NCBI RefSeq assembly: GCF_022538185.1
Contig: NZ_JAKYXC010000009.1
Coordinates: 62,001 to 126,000, forward strand
Length of the DNA: 64,000 nucleotides
Origin: Microbacterium sp. CFH 31415
GTDB taxonomy: Bacteria > Actinomycetota > Actinomycetes > Actinomycetales > Microbacteriaceae
Direction of reading: 5' to 3'
The translations under genes were made by a program, and so were the position numbers. This document shows positions 17,601 through 25,659 of the stretch, one piece after another (within the stretch, counting starts at the first letter, position 1; the number at the start of each line of letters is the position of its first letter). The notes under the pieces are model-generated. The model was given only the letters and a program-made list of their open reading frames with translations, was not told where the DNA came from and made no database searches.

Positions 17601-18399
17601 GGCGTTCGAGTACGGCTACTCGGTCGAGCGAGCCGACTCGCTCGTGCTGTGGGAGGCGCAGTTCGGCGACTTCGCCAACGGCGCGCAGTCTGTCATCGAC
17701 GAGTTCATCTCATCGGCCGAGCAGAAGTGGGGACAGCAGTCCAGCGTCGCCCTGCTCCTGCCCCACGGCTACGAAGGCCAGGGGCCCGACCACTCGTCGG
17801 CTCGCATCGAGCGCTACCTGCAGATGTGCGCCCAGGACAACATGACGGTCGCCCGTCCGTCGACGCCCGCATCGTACTTCCACCTGCTGCGCCGCCAGGC
17901 ATACGCTCGCCCGCGCCGCCCGCTCATCGTGTTCACGCCGAAGGCGATGTTGCGACTGCGCGGCGCGACGAGCCCGGTCGAGGACTTCCTGACGGGCCGT
18001 TTCGAGCCGGTGCTCGACGACAGCCGCGGCATCGACCGGTCCGCCGTCAAGCGCGTGCTGCTGCACTCCGGAAAGATCCACTGGGATCTGCGGGCCGAGC
18101 TCGACAAGAACCCGAACCCCGAGATCGCCCTGGTGCGCCTCGAGCAGTTCTACCCGACGCCGGTGGAGGCCCTGAACGCCGTCATCGAGCAGTACCCCGA
18201 CGCCGAACTGGTGTGGGTGCAGGACGAGCCCGAGAACCAGGGCGCGTGGCCGTTCATGGCCCTCGAAGTGAGCAAGCACCTCCGCGGCCGCACGATCCGC
18301 CGCGTCTCGCGTGCCGCCGCCGCGTCGACGGCGACGGGTTCGCCGAAGGTCCACGCCGCCGAGCAGGCCGAGATCATGAAGGAAGCGCTGACCCTCTAA
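14677..18399 (+). CDS. kgd: Multifunctional 2-oxoglutarate decarboxylase/dehydrogenase E1 with succinyltransferase domain
   Basis: Actinobacterial fusion of 1240 residues. An N-terminal helix (ANEWLVDELYEQFKIDRNSV), a Pro/Ala-rich linker and an E2-like acyltransferase domain (about 130-370, with the TYDHRVIQGAGSGEF motif) precede the TPP-dependent E1 part (GMAHRGRLNVLTN, RRRGHNEGDDPS). The E2-like part has no lipoyl domain, as usual for the family. With a lipoylated E2 partner and Lpd it converts 2-oxoglutarate to succinyl-CoA; alone it yields succinic semialdehyde. The GTG at 14677 is chosen because AAGCAGG precedes it and family members begin close to this point; an ATG further upstream in frame would add 40 unrelated residues. 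Confidence 0.95.
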   Translation: MSSQTTGIGVSNEGEFGANEWLVDELYEQFKIDRNSVDKAWWPVLEAYHPVDEEGAAPAPSVPSQPVSEGAHPPAAAPQASEPRPVTAPIPVIGAQPVARTTARPAAPQPIPAQAPKVQPSAVTEGAEDKVTPLRGMPKTLASNMDESLTVPTATSVRTVPAKLMIDNRIVINNHMSRTRGGKVSFTHLIGWAIIRALKEFPSQNVFYAEVDGKPSVVAPAHVNLGIAIDLPKPDGTRALLVPSIKRAEQLSFGEYLTTYEDLVTRARSNKLTAADFQGTTISLTNPGGIGTVHSVPRLMKGQGCIVGAGALEYPAEFQGASEKTLNEMAIGKTITLTSTYDHRVIQGAGSGEFLKKVHELLIGQRNFYEDIFAALRIPYAPIHWAADINVDLAERVDKTARVQELINAFRVRGHLMADTDPLEYVQRTHPDLEIESHGLTFWDLDRVFVTNGFGGKRQMKLRDILGVLRDSYCRTIGIEYMHIQDPEQRKWFQDNVEVKYQKPGHAEQLRILDKLNQAEAFETFLQTKYVGQKRFSLEGGESLIPMLDEILQGAAEAGLDGAAIGMAHRGRLNVLTNIAGKTYGQVFREFEGSVAIGSKSGSGDVKYHLGTEGTFVADSGAQLPVYLAANPSHLETVDGVLEGIVRAKQDRKPIGTFSWLPILVHGDAAFAGQGVVVETLQMSQLRGYRTGGTVHVVVNNQVGFTTTPIDARTSVYATDVAKTIQAPIFHVNGDDPEAVTRVSQLAFAYRERFHRDAVIDLICYRRRGHNEGDDPSMTQPLMTNLIEAKRSVRRLYTEALVGRGDITEEEYEKAKQDFQGRLEVAFAETHAAETGSSTIIDADAADEGPAAGEPETTGVSREVVNLIGDAFVNKPEGFTVHTKLQQLLDKRLDMSRNGSIDWGFGELLAFGSLLLEKTNVRLAGQDARRGTFVQRHSVLHDRANGQEWIPLANLADDQGRFWVYDSLLSEYAAMAFEYGYSVERADSLVLWEAQFGDFANGAQSVIDEFISSAEQKWGQQSSVALLLPHGYEGQGPDHSSARIERYLQMCAQDNMTVARPSTPASYFHLLRRQAYARPRRPLIVFTPKAMLRLRGATSPVEDFLTGRFEPVLDDSRGIDRSAVKRVLLHSGKIHWDLRAELDKNPNPEIALVRLEQFYPTPVEALNAVIEQYPDAELVWVQDEPENQGAWPFMALEVSKHLRGRTIRRVSRAAAASTATGSPKVHAAEQAEIMKEALTL

Positions 18400-19794
18400 T
18401 CAGTCCGTGCCGGTCACGTCGGCCCTGGGAGCGCCCGCTTCCAGGGCCGAAGTGCGTCCGGCGCCCACCAGGACGTCGGGTGCCGTCTTCACCTCGGCCC
18501 CGGCGTCCTGCGGCTGCGCCGCCCGTCCACGAAGAAGACTCCGCACCGTGGTGACGGTCACCGCGGCGAGCGCGAGCACGACGGCCGGAAGCAGCGAGCC
18601 GATCGCGAGCACCAGCATGCCCGCGCACAGCACTGCCGCGATCACCGCCATCCACCAGCCCGCGGTGCCCCGGCGAAGCAGCCGCACCGCGGCGACCATG
18701 CCGACCGCGTAGATCGCAACCATGCTGCTCGTGTGCACGAGGATGAACGGGGTCAGCTCGAGCCCGGACAGCAGCATGAGCGAGAAGTAGACGAGCACCA
18801 CCGCGCCGATGAGTGCGAGTGCGCGGCGCGGCACTCCCCCGGGCTCGGCTCCGGCCGCGAACCAGCGGGGCAGGTCGCGATTGACGGCGAGGGATGCCGC
18901 GAGCTTCGCGAACGCCGCGAGGTAGGCGTTCATGACGCCGAGCGCCACGATTCCGGCGATGATGCCCACTGCCGCGGCGCCGAGACCCGGCGAGCCCAGC
19001 CGGGCGAGCTCGAGGAGCGGGACCGCGCTGTCGCCGGCGGCCGCGCCCAGCGCACCGACCGTCACGATCTGCAGCACGAGGTAGCACAGACCGGTGACGA
19101 CGAGGGCGATCGCCGTGCCGATCGGGATCGCGCGGCGCGGATCGCGGAACTCACCGGAGATGTGCGTGCCGACCTCCCACCCGGCGAACGCCCACACGAA
19201 CAGGCTGATCGCGGTGCCCACTCCCGCCCAGCCGTTCGGGAGGAAGGGCTGGAAGCTCTGCGGCTCGACGGCCGGGGCGGCGAGAGAGACGACACCGACG
19301 ACCACGGCGAGCAGCAACGCCGTCAGCACGAACTGGACCCACCCGGCGACCCGCACGCCGAAGGCGTTCGCGGCGAACGGCGGCACGAGGATGGCGATCG
19401 CGATCAGGGGCACCATCGCCCGGTCGATGCCGGCCACGGCAGCGACGTACTCACCGCCGAGCACGGCGACGACCGGCGCGCCGGCGCACACGCCGAACAT
19501 GAACCAGTAGCCCGTCATGCGCGCCGCGGTGCCGCCGAGCGCGCGACGCGCATAGCTGGCGACGCCGCCCGGGTCGGGATATCGGGCGGCGAGCACGGCG
19601 AAGGTGCCTGCGAGCGGGATCGAGAGCCCGATCACGGCGAGCACGGCCACGATGCTCGCCGGGCCGGCCGCCTCGGCGGCGAGTCCGGGCAGCACGAGCA
19701 GGCCGGTGCCGAGCACCGATGCGATGTACAGGGCCGTTCCCTGCACGACGCCGAGTGTGCCGCGCGGGCGCTCAGCGGGGTGAGGCGAGGTCAT
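18400..19794 (-). CDS. APC family amino acid permease
   Basis: Polytopic membrane protein of 464 residues with about twelve hydrophobic segments, in the amino acid/polyamine/organocation superfamily. The first segment carries YIASVLGTGLLVLPGLAAEA, whose GTGLL matches the unwound substrate-binding helix GSGIF of the family. SLFVWAFAGWEVGTH corresponds to helix 6. The substrate cannot be told from sequence. The translation start at MTSPHPAERPRGTLG follows GAGGTGAC-type Shine-Dalgarno weakly. Its stop codon directly abuts the kgd stop (convergent, no spacer), so the two transcripts must overlap at their 3' ends. Confidence 0.88.
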   Translation of the reverse strand: MTSPHPAERPRGTLGVVQGTALYIASVLGTGLLVLPGLAAEAAGPASIVAVLAVIGLSIPLAGTFAVLAARYPDPGGVASYARRALGGTAARMTGYWFMFGVCAGAPVVAVLGGEYVAAVAGIDRAMVPLIAIAILVPPFAANAFGVRVAGWVQFVLTALLLAVVVGVVSLAAPAVEPQSFQPFLPNGWAGVGTAISLFVWAFAGWEVGTHISGEFRDPRRAIPIGTAIALVVTGLCYLVLQIVTVGALGAAAGDSAVPLLELARLGSPGLGAAAVGIIAGIVALGVMNAYLAAFAKLAASLAVNRDLPRWFAAGAEPGGVPRRALALIGAVVLVYFSLMLLSGLELTPFILVHTSSMVAIYAVGMVAAVRLLRRGTAGWWMAVIAAVLCAGMLVLAIGSLLPAVVLALAAVTVTTVRSLLRGRAAQPQDAGAEVKTAPDVLVGAGRTSALEAGAPRADVTGTD

Positions 19795-19868
19795 CCGTCC
19801 AGTCTTGCGCCCACCGTCGGCACGGCGCTCGCGGGCATCGGACGTCGTTCTGCGGAATCCTGCCAACG

Positions 19869-21455
19869 TCAGATCGGGTCGACACCGGCGCGTTCGAACG
19901 CGGCGGCCGCGGCATCCGTCGATCGCATCCGATCCGCCGCGACCAGGCCCAGCCGGGTGCGTCGGTCGAGCAGATCGCCGACGGCGAGCGCGCCCTCGAC
20001 GGACACGCCCCAGTGCAGCTCCTGGGCGGTCACCCCGCATGCGGCGGGGGCTCCGTCGGGCAGCGCGGCGGCGAACGGGGCCTCCGCGCCGTAGCGGCGG
20101 ACGAATCGCGCCGGCGCGGCGATCTCGGCCAGTCGCCCGCGCGGCCACGCGCCGACGAGCGGGATCCGCCGCGTCGCCGATCCGGGCAGGGCGGCGCTCG
20201 CGAACCGCCGGGCGACGACGGCGTCGACGGCGTCCTCGGCCATGCGCCGGTAGGTCGTGAGCTTTCCGCCGACGACGCTCAGCACGCCCGACGGCCCCTC
20301 GAGGATGGCGTGGCGCCGCGAGAGGTCGCTCGTCTCCCCGCCGTCGTCGGTGCCCGCCGCGTCACCGTGACCGGTCGCGTCCCCGGCGAGCAGCGGCCGC
20401 AGTCCCGCGAAGGTCGCGATCGCGTCGTCGCGGCCGAGCGGGCTGGCCAGCACCGTGTTGACGGTGGCGAGCAGCATGTCGATCTCGGCGTCGGTCGCCT
20501 GCGGCTCGTCCGGCAGCGCACCGTCGGCGGGAACGTCGGTCAGCCCGATGTAGCTGCGTCCGTGCGGCGCGGGCAGCGTGAAGACGAACCGGCTCGACGA
20601 GCCCGGAACCGGGACCGTGAGTGAGACGTCTGCTCCGCCGAGCCGTTCCGTCGAGACCACGAGGTGCGTCCCCCGGCTCGGGCGCAGCCGCACGCTGGGG
20701 TCGAGCTCGCCCGCCCACACGCCCGTCGCGCTCACGACGGCGCGAGCGCGCACCGTCAGCTCGGACCCCGTCACCACATCACGCAGCACGGCGCCGTCGC
20801 CGTCGGCGGACACCGCTTCGACCCGAGTGAGGACGGATGCCCCGTACCCCGCCGCCGTCCGGGCGATCGCGACCACCAGGCGTGCGTCGTCGAGGAGCTG
20901 TCCGTCCCACCCGCGCACCCCGCCGCGCAGGTCGTCGGGACGGACCGCGGGTGCGCGACGCAGGGTCTCCTCGGGCCCGATCAGGCTCGGCGATGCGAGT
21001 ACGGCGGCCGGTGTGCCGACGAAGCGCCGCAGGCCGTCGCCGAGGCCGTACCCGGCGCCGACGAACGCCCCGCGTGGAACGTGTCCCGGGGCGTACAGCG
21101 GGACGATCTGCGCAAGCGGGCGCGTGAGGTGCGGCGCGAGGCGCGTCATCAGCAGGTGGCGTTCGGCGGCGCTCTCGTGCGCGATGCCGAACTGCCCCGA
21201 AGCGAGGTAGCGCAGGCCGCCATGGATGAGCTTGGAGCTCCAGCGGCTCGTGCCGTGGGCGAGGTCGTGCCGCTCGACGAGCACCGTCCGCAGACCGCGG
21301 GCCGCCGCATCCAGCGCGATCCCGGCGCCCGTGGCGCCGCCGCCGATCACGAGGACATCGACGACCGGCTCGGCGGCGAGCGCGTCGAGCTCCCGGACCC
21401 GTCGGCCGGCGTTCAGCGCCGACGGATGCGGGGTGCGGCCGACGATGCGCGGCAT
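19869..21455 (-). CDS. glpD: Glycerol-3-phosphate dehydrogenase (FAD, quinone-linked)
   Basis: Protein of 528 residues with the GlpD/GlpO layout: an N-terminal FAD motif (VLVIGGGATGAGIALDAAAR), the conserved GTSRWSSKLIHGGLRYL that binds FAD and phosphate, and a central FTLPAPHGRSYIGLTD. A C-terminal helical domain from about residue 410 contains the GGKLTTYRRMAEDAVD motif. It oxidises glycerol-3-phosphate to dihydroxyacetone phosphate at the membrane face, passing electrons to the quinone pool. Its ATG shares one base with the stop of the upstream TetR gene, so the pair is translationally coupled. The TetR repressor and the divergent AGPS-like/lipid-kinase genes form a glycerolipid module with it. 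Confidence 0.95.
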   Translation of the reverse strand: MPRIVGRTPHPSALNAGRRVRELDALAAEPVVDVLVIGGGATGAGIALDAAARGLRTVLVERHDLAHGTSRWSSKLIHGGLRYLASGQFGIAHESAAERHLLMTRLAPHLTRPLAQIVPLYAPGHVPRGAFVGAGYGLGDGLRRFVGTPAAVLASPSLIGPEETLRRAPAVRPDDLRGGVRGWDGQLLDDARLVVAIARTAAGYGASVLTRVEAVSADGDGAVLRDVVTGSELTVRARAVVSATGVWAGELDPSVRLRPSRGTHLVVSTERLGGADVSLTVPVPGSSSRFVFTLPAPHGRSYIGLTDVPADGALPDEPQATDAEIDMLLATVNTVLASPLGRDDAIATFAGLRPLLAGDATGHGDAAGTDDGGETSDLSRRHAILEGPSGVLSVVGGKLTTYRRMAEDAVDAVVARRFASAALPGSATRRIPLVGAWPRGRLAEIAAPARFVRRYGAEAPFAAALPDGAPAACGVTAQELHWGVSVEGALAVGDLLDRRTRLGLVAADRMRSTDAAAAAFERAGVDPI

Positions 21456-22033
21456 CAGCGCGGCTCCGGAGCGAGGTAGCCGCGGAGTGCGGCGCCGAGC
21501 TCGGCGTGCCAGGCGTCGGCGGGAAGCCACTCCGCGACCAGCGGCGCGGACTGCACGGCGGACTGGGTGATGAGCAGCACCATCGCCGCGAGACGGACGG
21601 GATCGCCGCCGCGCACGGCGCCGGTCGTCTGCGCCGCCGCGATCCGCCGGGCGATCTCGGCGTGCATCGCCCGCTGGCTCGCGCCCAGGCGGTCCAGGAT
21701 GTAGCGCGCGAACAGCTCGGGGTCGGTGTCGCGCAGGCGGTCGACCAACGGCATGCGCCGAATGCGGTCGGCTGTCTCGACGAGCAGATCCACCATCCCG
21801 GCGAGATCGGCGGGAGGGGCGGCATCCGTCGGAAGAGCGGCGACGAGTTCGCGCGTCACGAGCGCGGCGAAGATGGCTTGCGCGTCGGGCCAGTACCGGT
21901 ACAGGGTCTGCCGTGCGATGCCGCAGCGCCGGGCGATGTCGGAGGCGGTCGTGCGGCGGATGCCGTGCGCGAGCACCTCTGCCAGTGCGGCGTCGAGGAT
22001 CGCCGTCTCGGTCTCGTTCGCTCCGTCGGCCAT
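21455..22033 (-). CDS. TetR family transcriptional regulator
   Basis: Protein of 192 residues. The N-terminal helix-turn-helix is typical of TetR (AILDAALAEVLAHGIRRTTA then SDIARRCGIARQTLYRYWPD), and the C-terminal ligand domain is variable. It is co-transcribed with glpD and divergent from the AGPS-like gene. The two starts are only 34 bases apart, and a perfect inverted repeat TATGACA/TGTCATA (22033-22059) lies between. The -10 of its own promoter is TATGGT (22040-22045 on the complement), six bases before the ATG. It therefore most likely represses both divergent transcripts, with a lipid or glycerol-derived ligand as inducer (inference). Confidence 0.9.
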   Translation of the reverse strand: MADGANETETAILDAALAEVLAHGIRRTTASDIARRCGIARQTLYRYWPDAQAIFAALVTRELVAALPTDAAPPADLAGMVDLLVETADRIRRMPLVDRLRDTDPELFARYILDRLGASQRAMHAEIARRIAAAQTTGAVRGGDPVRLAAMVLLITQSAVQSAPLVAEWLPADAWHAELGAALRGYLAPEPR

Positions 22034-22061
22034 ATGACAACCATACAGAATGTGTCATACT
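22033..22061. promoter_or_regulatory. TetR operator overlapping two divergent leaderless promoters
   Basis: TATGACA (22033-22039) and TGTCATA (22053-22059) form a perfect 7-bp inverted repeat with a 13-bp spacer. Leftward -10: TATGGT (complement of 22040-22045), six bases before the tetR ATG. Rightward -10: CATACT (22056-22061), six bases before the AGPS-like ATG at 22068. A bound TetR dimer would cover both. Confidence 0.7.
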
Positions 22062-22067
22062 GTCGCC

Positions 22068-23720
22068 ATGACCGCGACGGCGCCCCCGGGTTCACCCCCT
22101 CGTCCCCTGGCGGTCCCCCAGCCGCGCCCGCGATCGGCATGGGACGCGTGGGGCGCTCAGCCCGCGCGGCTCCCGGCCGGCGCGAAGGCGATCATGGCGA
22201 CGCTGCTGCCGGGCAGGGCGCATCCCGTCCCCCGACGCGATCGCCCGGTCCTCACGCCGTCACGGCTGGGCGACGCCGACCTCGAAGCCCTGGCGGACGT
22301 GGTGGGCGGCGACCACGCCACACGCGACGACGCCGTGCGCACCTGGCATCTCGGCGGCAAGAGCACGCCCGACCTCCTGCGCCGGCGGCTGGACGAGCCG
22401 CAGACCGCACCTGACGCGGTCGTCTCTCCCGCCGACCACGCCGAGGTCGCCGCAGTGCTCGCGGCATGCGCGCGACTCGGTCTCGCCGTCGTGCCCTTCG
22501 GCGGCGGCACGTCGGTCGTCGGCGGCGTGGACCCCGACGCGGGCACCCATCGCGCCGTGATCGCACTCGACCTCGTCCGCACCGCGGCGCTCCTCGATCT
22601 CGACGAGACCTCACTCCTCGCCACCTTCGGCGCCGGCACGACGGGCCCGCAGGCCGAGGAGCTGCTGCGCCCGCGCGGCCTCACCCTCGGGCACTTCCCG
22701 CAGAGCTTCGAGTTCGCGTCGCTCGGCGGATACGCGGCCACGCGCTCCAGCGGCCAGGCATCACGAGGCTACGGCCGGTTCGACGACCTCGTCCACGGGC
22801 TGCGCGTCGCGACACCCGCAGGCGACCTCCGCCTGGGCCGGGCCCCGGCCAGCGCCGCGGGTCCGGACCTGCGGCAGCTGTTCCTCGGGTCGGAGGGCTC
22901 GCTCGGCGTGCTCACCGAGGTCACCGTGCGTGTCCGCGCGGTCCCGGCGGCGACCGAGTACGGCGCCTGGAGCTTCCCCGACTTCGCGTCCGGGGCGGCG
23001 GCCTTCCGGGAGGCAACGCAGCGCGGCATCCGTCCCACCGTCCTGCGACTGAGCGACGAGACCGAGACGCGTGTCAATGCCGCGATTGGCGGGCACATCA
23101 CGCGGCTGCGCGGATGCCTCGCCATCGCGACCTTCGAGGGCGCGACCGCCGGCGAGGCGCAGACCGCACGCGCCGCGCTCGAGGACATCTTCGCCGCTCA
23201 CGGGGCCACGTCGCGAGGAGAGGATCCCGCCCGCTCGTGGGAGCGCGGCCGCTTCGCCTCACCCGCCCTGCGCGACACCCTGATGGACTCCGGCATCCTC
23301 GCGGAGACGCTCGAGACGGCGACCACCTGGGCGGGTCTGTCTGCACTGAAGTCCGCGGTGACCACCTCCCTCGTCGACGCGCTCACGCGTACCGGCACCA
23401 AGCCGATCGTGCTGTGCCACATCTCGCACGTGTACCCGGCGGGCGCGTCGCTCTACTTCACCGTCGTCGCCGCACTGACCGCCGATCCGCTCGCGCAATG
23501 GGGGCGGGCGAAGGATGCCGCGTCCCGCGCCATCATGGACGCGGGAGGCACCATCACCCACCACCACGCCGTCGGTCGCGACCACCGCGATCACCTCGAG
23601 GCCGAGATCGGCCCGCTCGGGGTCGAGATCCTGCGCGCGGTGAAGGCCGTCGTCGATCCTCCAGGCATCATGAACCCCGGCGCGCTCATCACTCCCGGCG
23701 GCCGGGACTCCGGCGCGTGA
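22068..23720 (+). CDS. FAD-binding oxidase, alkyldihydroxyacetonephosphate synthase-like
   Basis: Flavoprotein of 550 residues. FAD_binding_4 domain: PFGGGTSVVGGVDPDAG, ASLGGYAATRSSGQASRGYG, GSEGSLGVLTEVTVRV. C-terminal FAD-linked oxidase domain with the triple histidine THHHAVGRDH (His498-500), the hallmark of AGPS, where these residues act in replacing an acyl by an alkyl chain on DHAP. By family it could form ether lipids, but bacterial homologues such as Rv2251 have not been shown to do so and a glycolate/lactate-oxidase-like role is possible. The start at MTATAPPG is set by CATACT six bases upstream. It overlaps the lipid kinase gene by four bases (GTGA). Confidence 0.85.
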   Translation: MTATAPPGSPPRPLAVPQPRPRSAWDAWGAQPARLPAGAKAIMATLLPGRAHPVPRRDRPVLTPSRLGDADLEALADVVGGDHATRDDAVRTWHLGGKSTPDLLRRRLDEPQTAPDAVVSPADHAEVAAVLAACARLGLAVVPFGGGTSVVGGVDPDAGTHRAVIALDLVRTAALLDLDETSLLATFGAGTTGPQAEELLRPRGLTLGHFPQSFEFASLGGYAATRSSGQASRGYGRFDDLVHGLRVATPAGDLRLGRAPASAAGPDLRQLFLGSEGSLGVLTEVTVRVRAVPAATEYGAWSFPDFASGAAAFREATQRGIRPTVLRLSDETETRVNAAIGGHITRLRGCLAIATFEGATAGEAQTARAALEDIFAAHGATSRGEDPARSWERGRFASPALRDTLMDSGILAETLETATTWAGLSALKSAVTTSLVDALTRTGTKPIVLCHISHVYPAGASLYFTVVAALTADPLAQWGRAKDAASRAIMDAGGTITHHHAVGRDHRDHLEAEIGPLGVEILRAVKAVVDPPGIMNPGALITPGGRDSGA

Positions 23721-24640
23721 GCGTCGCCCTGCTGGTGAACCCGGCGGCACGCGCTGGGGCCCACACCGGCGCAGCCGTGCACGCCGCCGACCGCCTCCGC
23801 GCCCACGGCGTGAAGACGGCGATCATCAGCGGCGGCAGCGCGGCCGAGTCCACCGAGCTGCTGCGCGCCGCGATCTCGCTCGGCACCGATGCGGTGGCGG
23901 TCGCTGGGGGCGACGGCACGGTGAACCTCGCGATCCAGGAGATCGCGGGCACCGGCATCCCGCTCGGCATCATCCCCTCAGGGACCGGCAACGACTTCGC
24001 CAACGTGCTCGGACTGCGGGACCTCGACGTGACTGCCGCCGCCGACGCCATCGCCGCCGGCACGACGCGCACGGTCGACCTCGCACGCGTGACACGGGAG
24101 GACGGGTCGTCGGCGTACTTCGGCACGGTCCTGGCGAGCGGCTTCGACTCGAAGGTGAACGACCGTGCGAACGCCATGCGCTGGCCTCGCGGCGGCTCGC
24201 GCTACAACATCGCGCTGCTGCTCGAGTTCGCGAAGCTCACCGGGATCCCGTACGAGGTCGAGCTCGAGCTGGCCGACGGAACCCGCGAGCACGTCGCCGG
24301 CGACCTTGTGATGGCGACGGTGGGAAACGGTCGCACCTATGGCGGCGGCATCCCGATCTGTCCCGACGCCGATCCGGCCGACGGGCTGCTCGATGTCGTG
24401 CTCGTGCGGCCTGCCGGGCGGCTGCGACTGTTGCGGCTGCTGCCGCGCGTGTACGCGGGCACGCATGCGACGATCCCCGAGGTGACGATGCGCCGTGTGC
24501 GGTCGGTGCGGCTCTCAGCGCCGGGGGTCACCGCCTACGCCGACGGCGATCCGATCGGCGCGCTGCCGCTCACGGTCGACGTGGCGGCCCGGGCGCTCAC
24601 CGTGTTCGCGCGCCCCGCGCAGCCGGGTGGTGCCGGCTGA
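23717..24640 (+). CDS. Diacylglycerol kinase family lipid kinase
   Basis: Protein of 307 residues of the YegS/DagK class. VALLVNPAARAGAHTGAAVH opens the protein, VAVAGGDGTVNLAIQEIAG carries the GGDGT nucleotide motif, and IPSGTGNDFANVLGL and FGTVLASGFDSKVN follow in standard order. It phosphorylates diacylglycerol or a related lipid with ATP at the inner membrane face. The GTG start overlaps the stop of the AGPS-like gene by four bases, so the two are translated as a pair. The M. tuberculosis counterpart in the same four-gene arrangement is Rv2252, a diacylglycerol kinase. Confidence 0.93.
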   Translation: MSVALLVNPAARAGAHTGAAVHAADRLRAHGVKTAIISGGSAAESTELLRAAISLGTDAVAVAGGDGTVNLAIQEIAGTGIPLGIIPSGTGNDFANVLGLRDLDVTAAADAIAAGTTRTVDLARVTREDGSSAYFGTVLASGFDSKVNDRANAMRWPRGGSRYNIALLLEFAKLTGIPYEVELELADGTREHVAGDLVMATVGNGRTYGGGIPICPDADPADGLLDVVLVRPAGRLRLLRLLPRVYAGTHATIPEVTMRRVRSVRLSAPGVTAYADGDPIGALPLTVDVAARALTVFARPAQPGGAG

Positions 24641-24667
24641 CGGCCTGCCGGCGCGCCCGCTGAGGTA

Positions 24668-24910
24668 TCAGTGCGTGGCCTGGACGGCCCGGAGCTTGGC
24701 CAGGACCTGGTCTCGGAGCTCCTCGGGAGCGGTCTCCTTGCACGCGCGCGCCACGACCTCGGTGAGGGTGGTGGCGACGAGTGCCTCGTCACGGCATTCG
24801 GTGCAGTTCTCGAGGTGCTCCGCGATGTCGGTGTGCCTCGTCTTGCACACCTCGTTGCGCAGGTACTCCTCCAGATCGCGCCGCGCCTTCTCGCAGCCGC
24901 AGTCCGTCAT
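24668..24910 (-). CDS. rsrA: Zinc-binding anti-sigma factor, RsrA/RshA type
   Basis: Small protein of 80 residues with the ZAS motif HX3CX2C at His32-Cys36-Cys39 (HLENCTEC) and further cysteines at 4, 6 and 22. In the family, oxidation of the zinc-ligating cysteines releases the partner sigma factor, giving the mycothiol/thioredoxin oxidative response. The start overlaps the stop of the sigma gene by four bases (ATGA), which keeps the two proteins in balance. No other partner is nearby. Confidence 0.93.
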   Translation of the reverse strand: MTDCGCEKARRDLEEYLRNEVCKTRHTDIAEHLENCTECRDEALVATTLTEVVARACKETAPEELRDQVLAKLRAVQATH

Positions 24911-25506
24911 TTCTTGCTCCTCGTGGCGGCGGTATCGATGCCGCGCTCATTTGCGTAGTCGGCCAGCAGCTCACGCAGCATCCGCCTGCCACGGTGCAGA
25001 CGGCTCATGACTGTGCCGATCGGGGTCTTCATGATGTCGGCGATCTCCTGGTAGGCGAACCCCTCGACGTCTGCGAGGTACACCGCCAGCCGGAAGTCCT
25101 CCGGGATGGATTGCAGCGCGTCTTTGACCGCTGACGCGGGCATGTGGTCGATCGCCTCCGCTTCGGCCGAGCGGGTGCTGGTGGCCGTGGTCGACTCGGC
25201 GCCGCCGAGCTGCCAGTCCTCGAGGTCGTCGATCGTGCCCTGGTAGGGCTCGCGCTGCTTCTTGCGGTACGTGTTGATGTACGTGTTCGTCAGGATGCGG
25301 TAGAGCCACGCCTTCAGATTGGTCCCCTGCGTGAAGGTCTTCCACGAGGCGAACGCCTTGACGAAGGTCTCCTGCACGAGGTCGGCCGCGTCCGCCGGGT
25401 TGCGCGTCATGCGCATCGCGGCCGCGTACAGCTGGTCCATGAAGGGCAGCGCCTGCTCTTCGAACTGTCCGCGCGCGTCCTGCTCCTGCTCGATCGGCTC
25501 GCTCAT
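24907..25506 (-). CDS. sigR: ECF sigma factor SigR/SigH (redox stress)
   Basis: Protein of 199 residues. Region 2 runs from about residue 22 to 90 ([55 protein letters not shown]), region 4 from about 135 to 185 ([34 protein letters not shown]). Sequence and the rsrA neighbour identify it as the actinobacterial disulfide-stress sigma factor that drives thioredoxin and mycothiol genes. The start MSEPIEQEQ is preceded by TAGACT on the complement, so one transcript is probably leaderless. I could not find a clear GGAAT/GTT autoregulated promoter. Divergent from aroA. Confidence 0.95.
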   Translation of the reverse strand: MSEPIEQEQDARGQFEEQALPFMDQLYAAAMRMTRNPADAADLVQETFVKAFASWKTFTQGTNLKAWLYRILTNTYINTYRKKQREPYQGTIDDLEDWQLGGAESTTATSTRSAEAEAIDHMPASAVKDALQSIPEDFRLAVYLADVEGFAYQEIADIMKTPIGTVMSRLHRGRRMLRELLADYANERGIDTAATRSKK

Positions 25507-25659
25507 CACGCGCCAGTCTACGGCGACGGACCTCGTGTCATCCGAGGGGTCGCGCAGAGGTGCCTCGGTATCGAGGCGCTCGAGGGTGGCGATCATCCGA
25601 CTCCGCTTCCGTGACGTCTTTCCCGGCCGTGGGGACGGGGTTCAGTAGGGTAGAACCCG

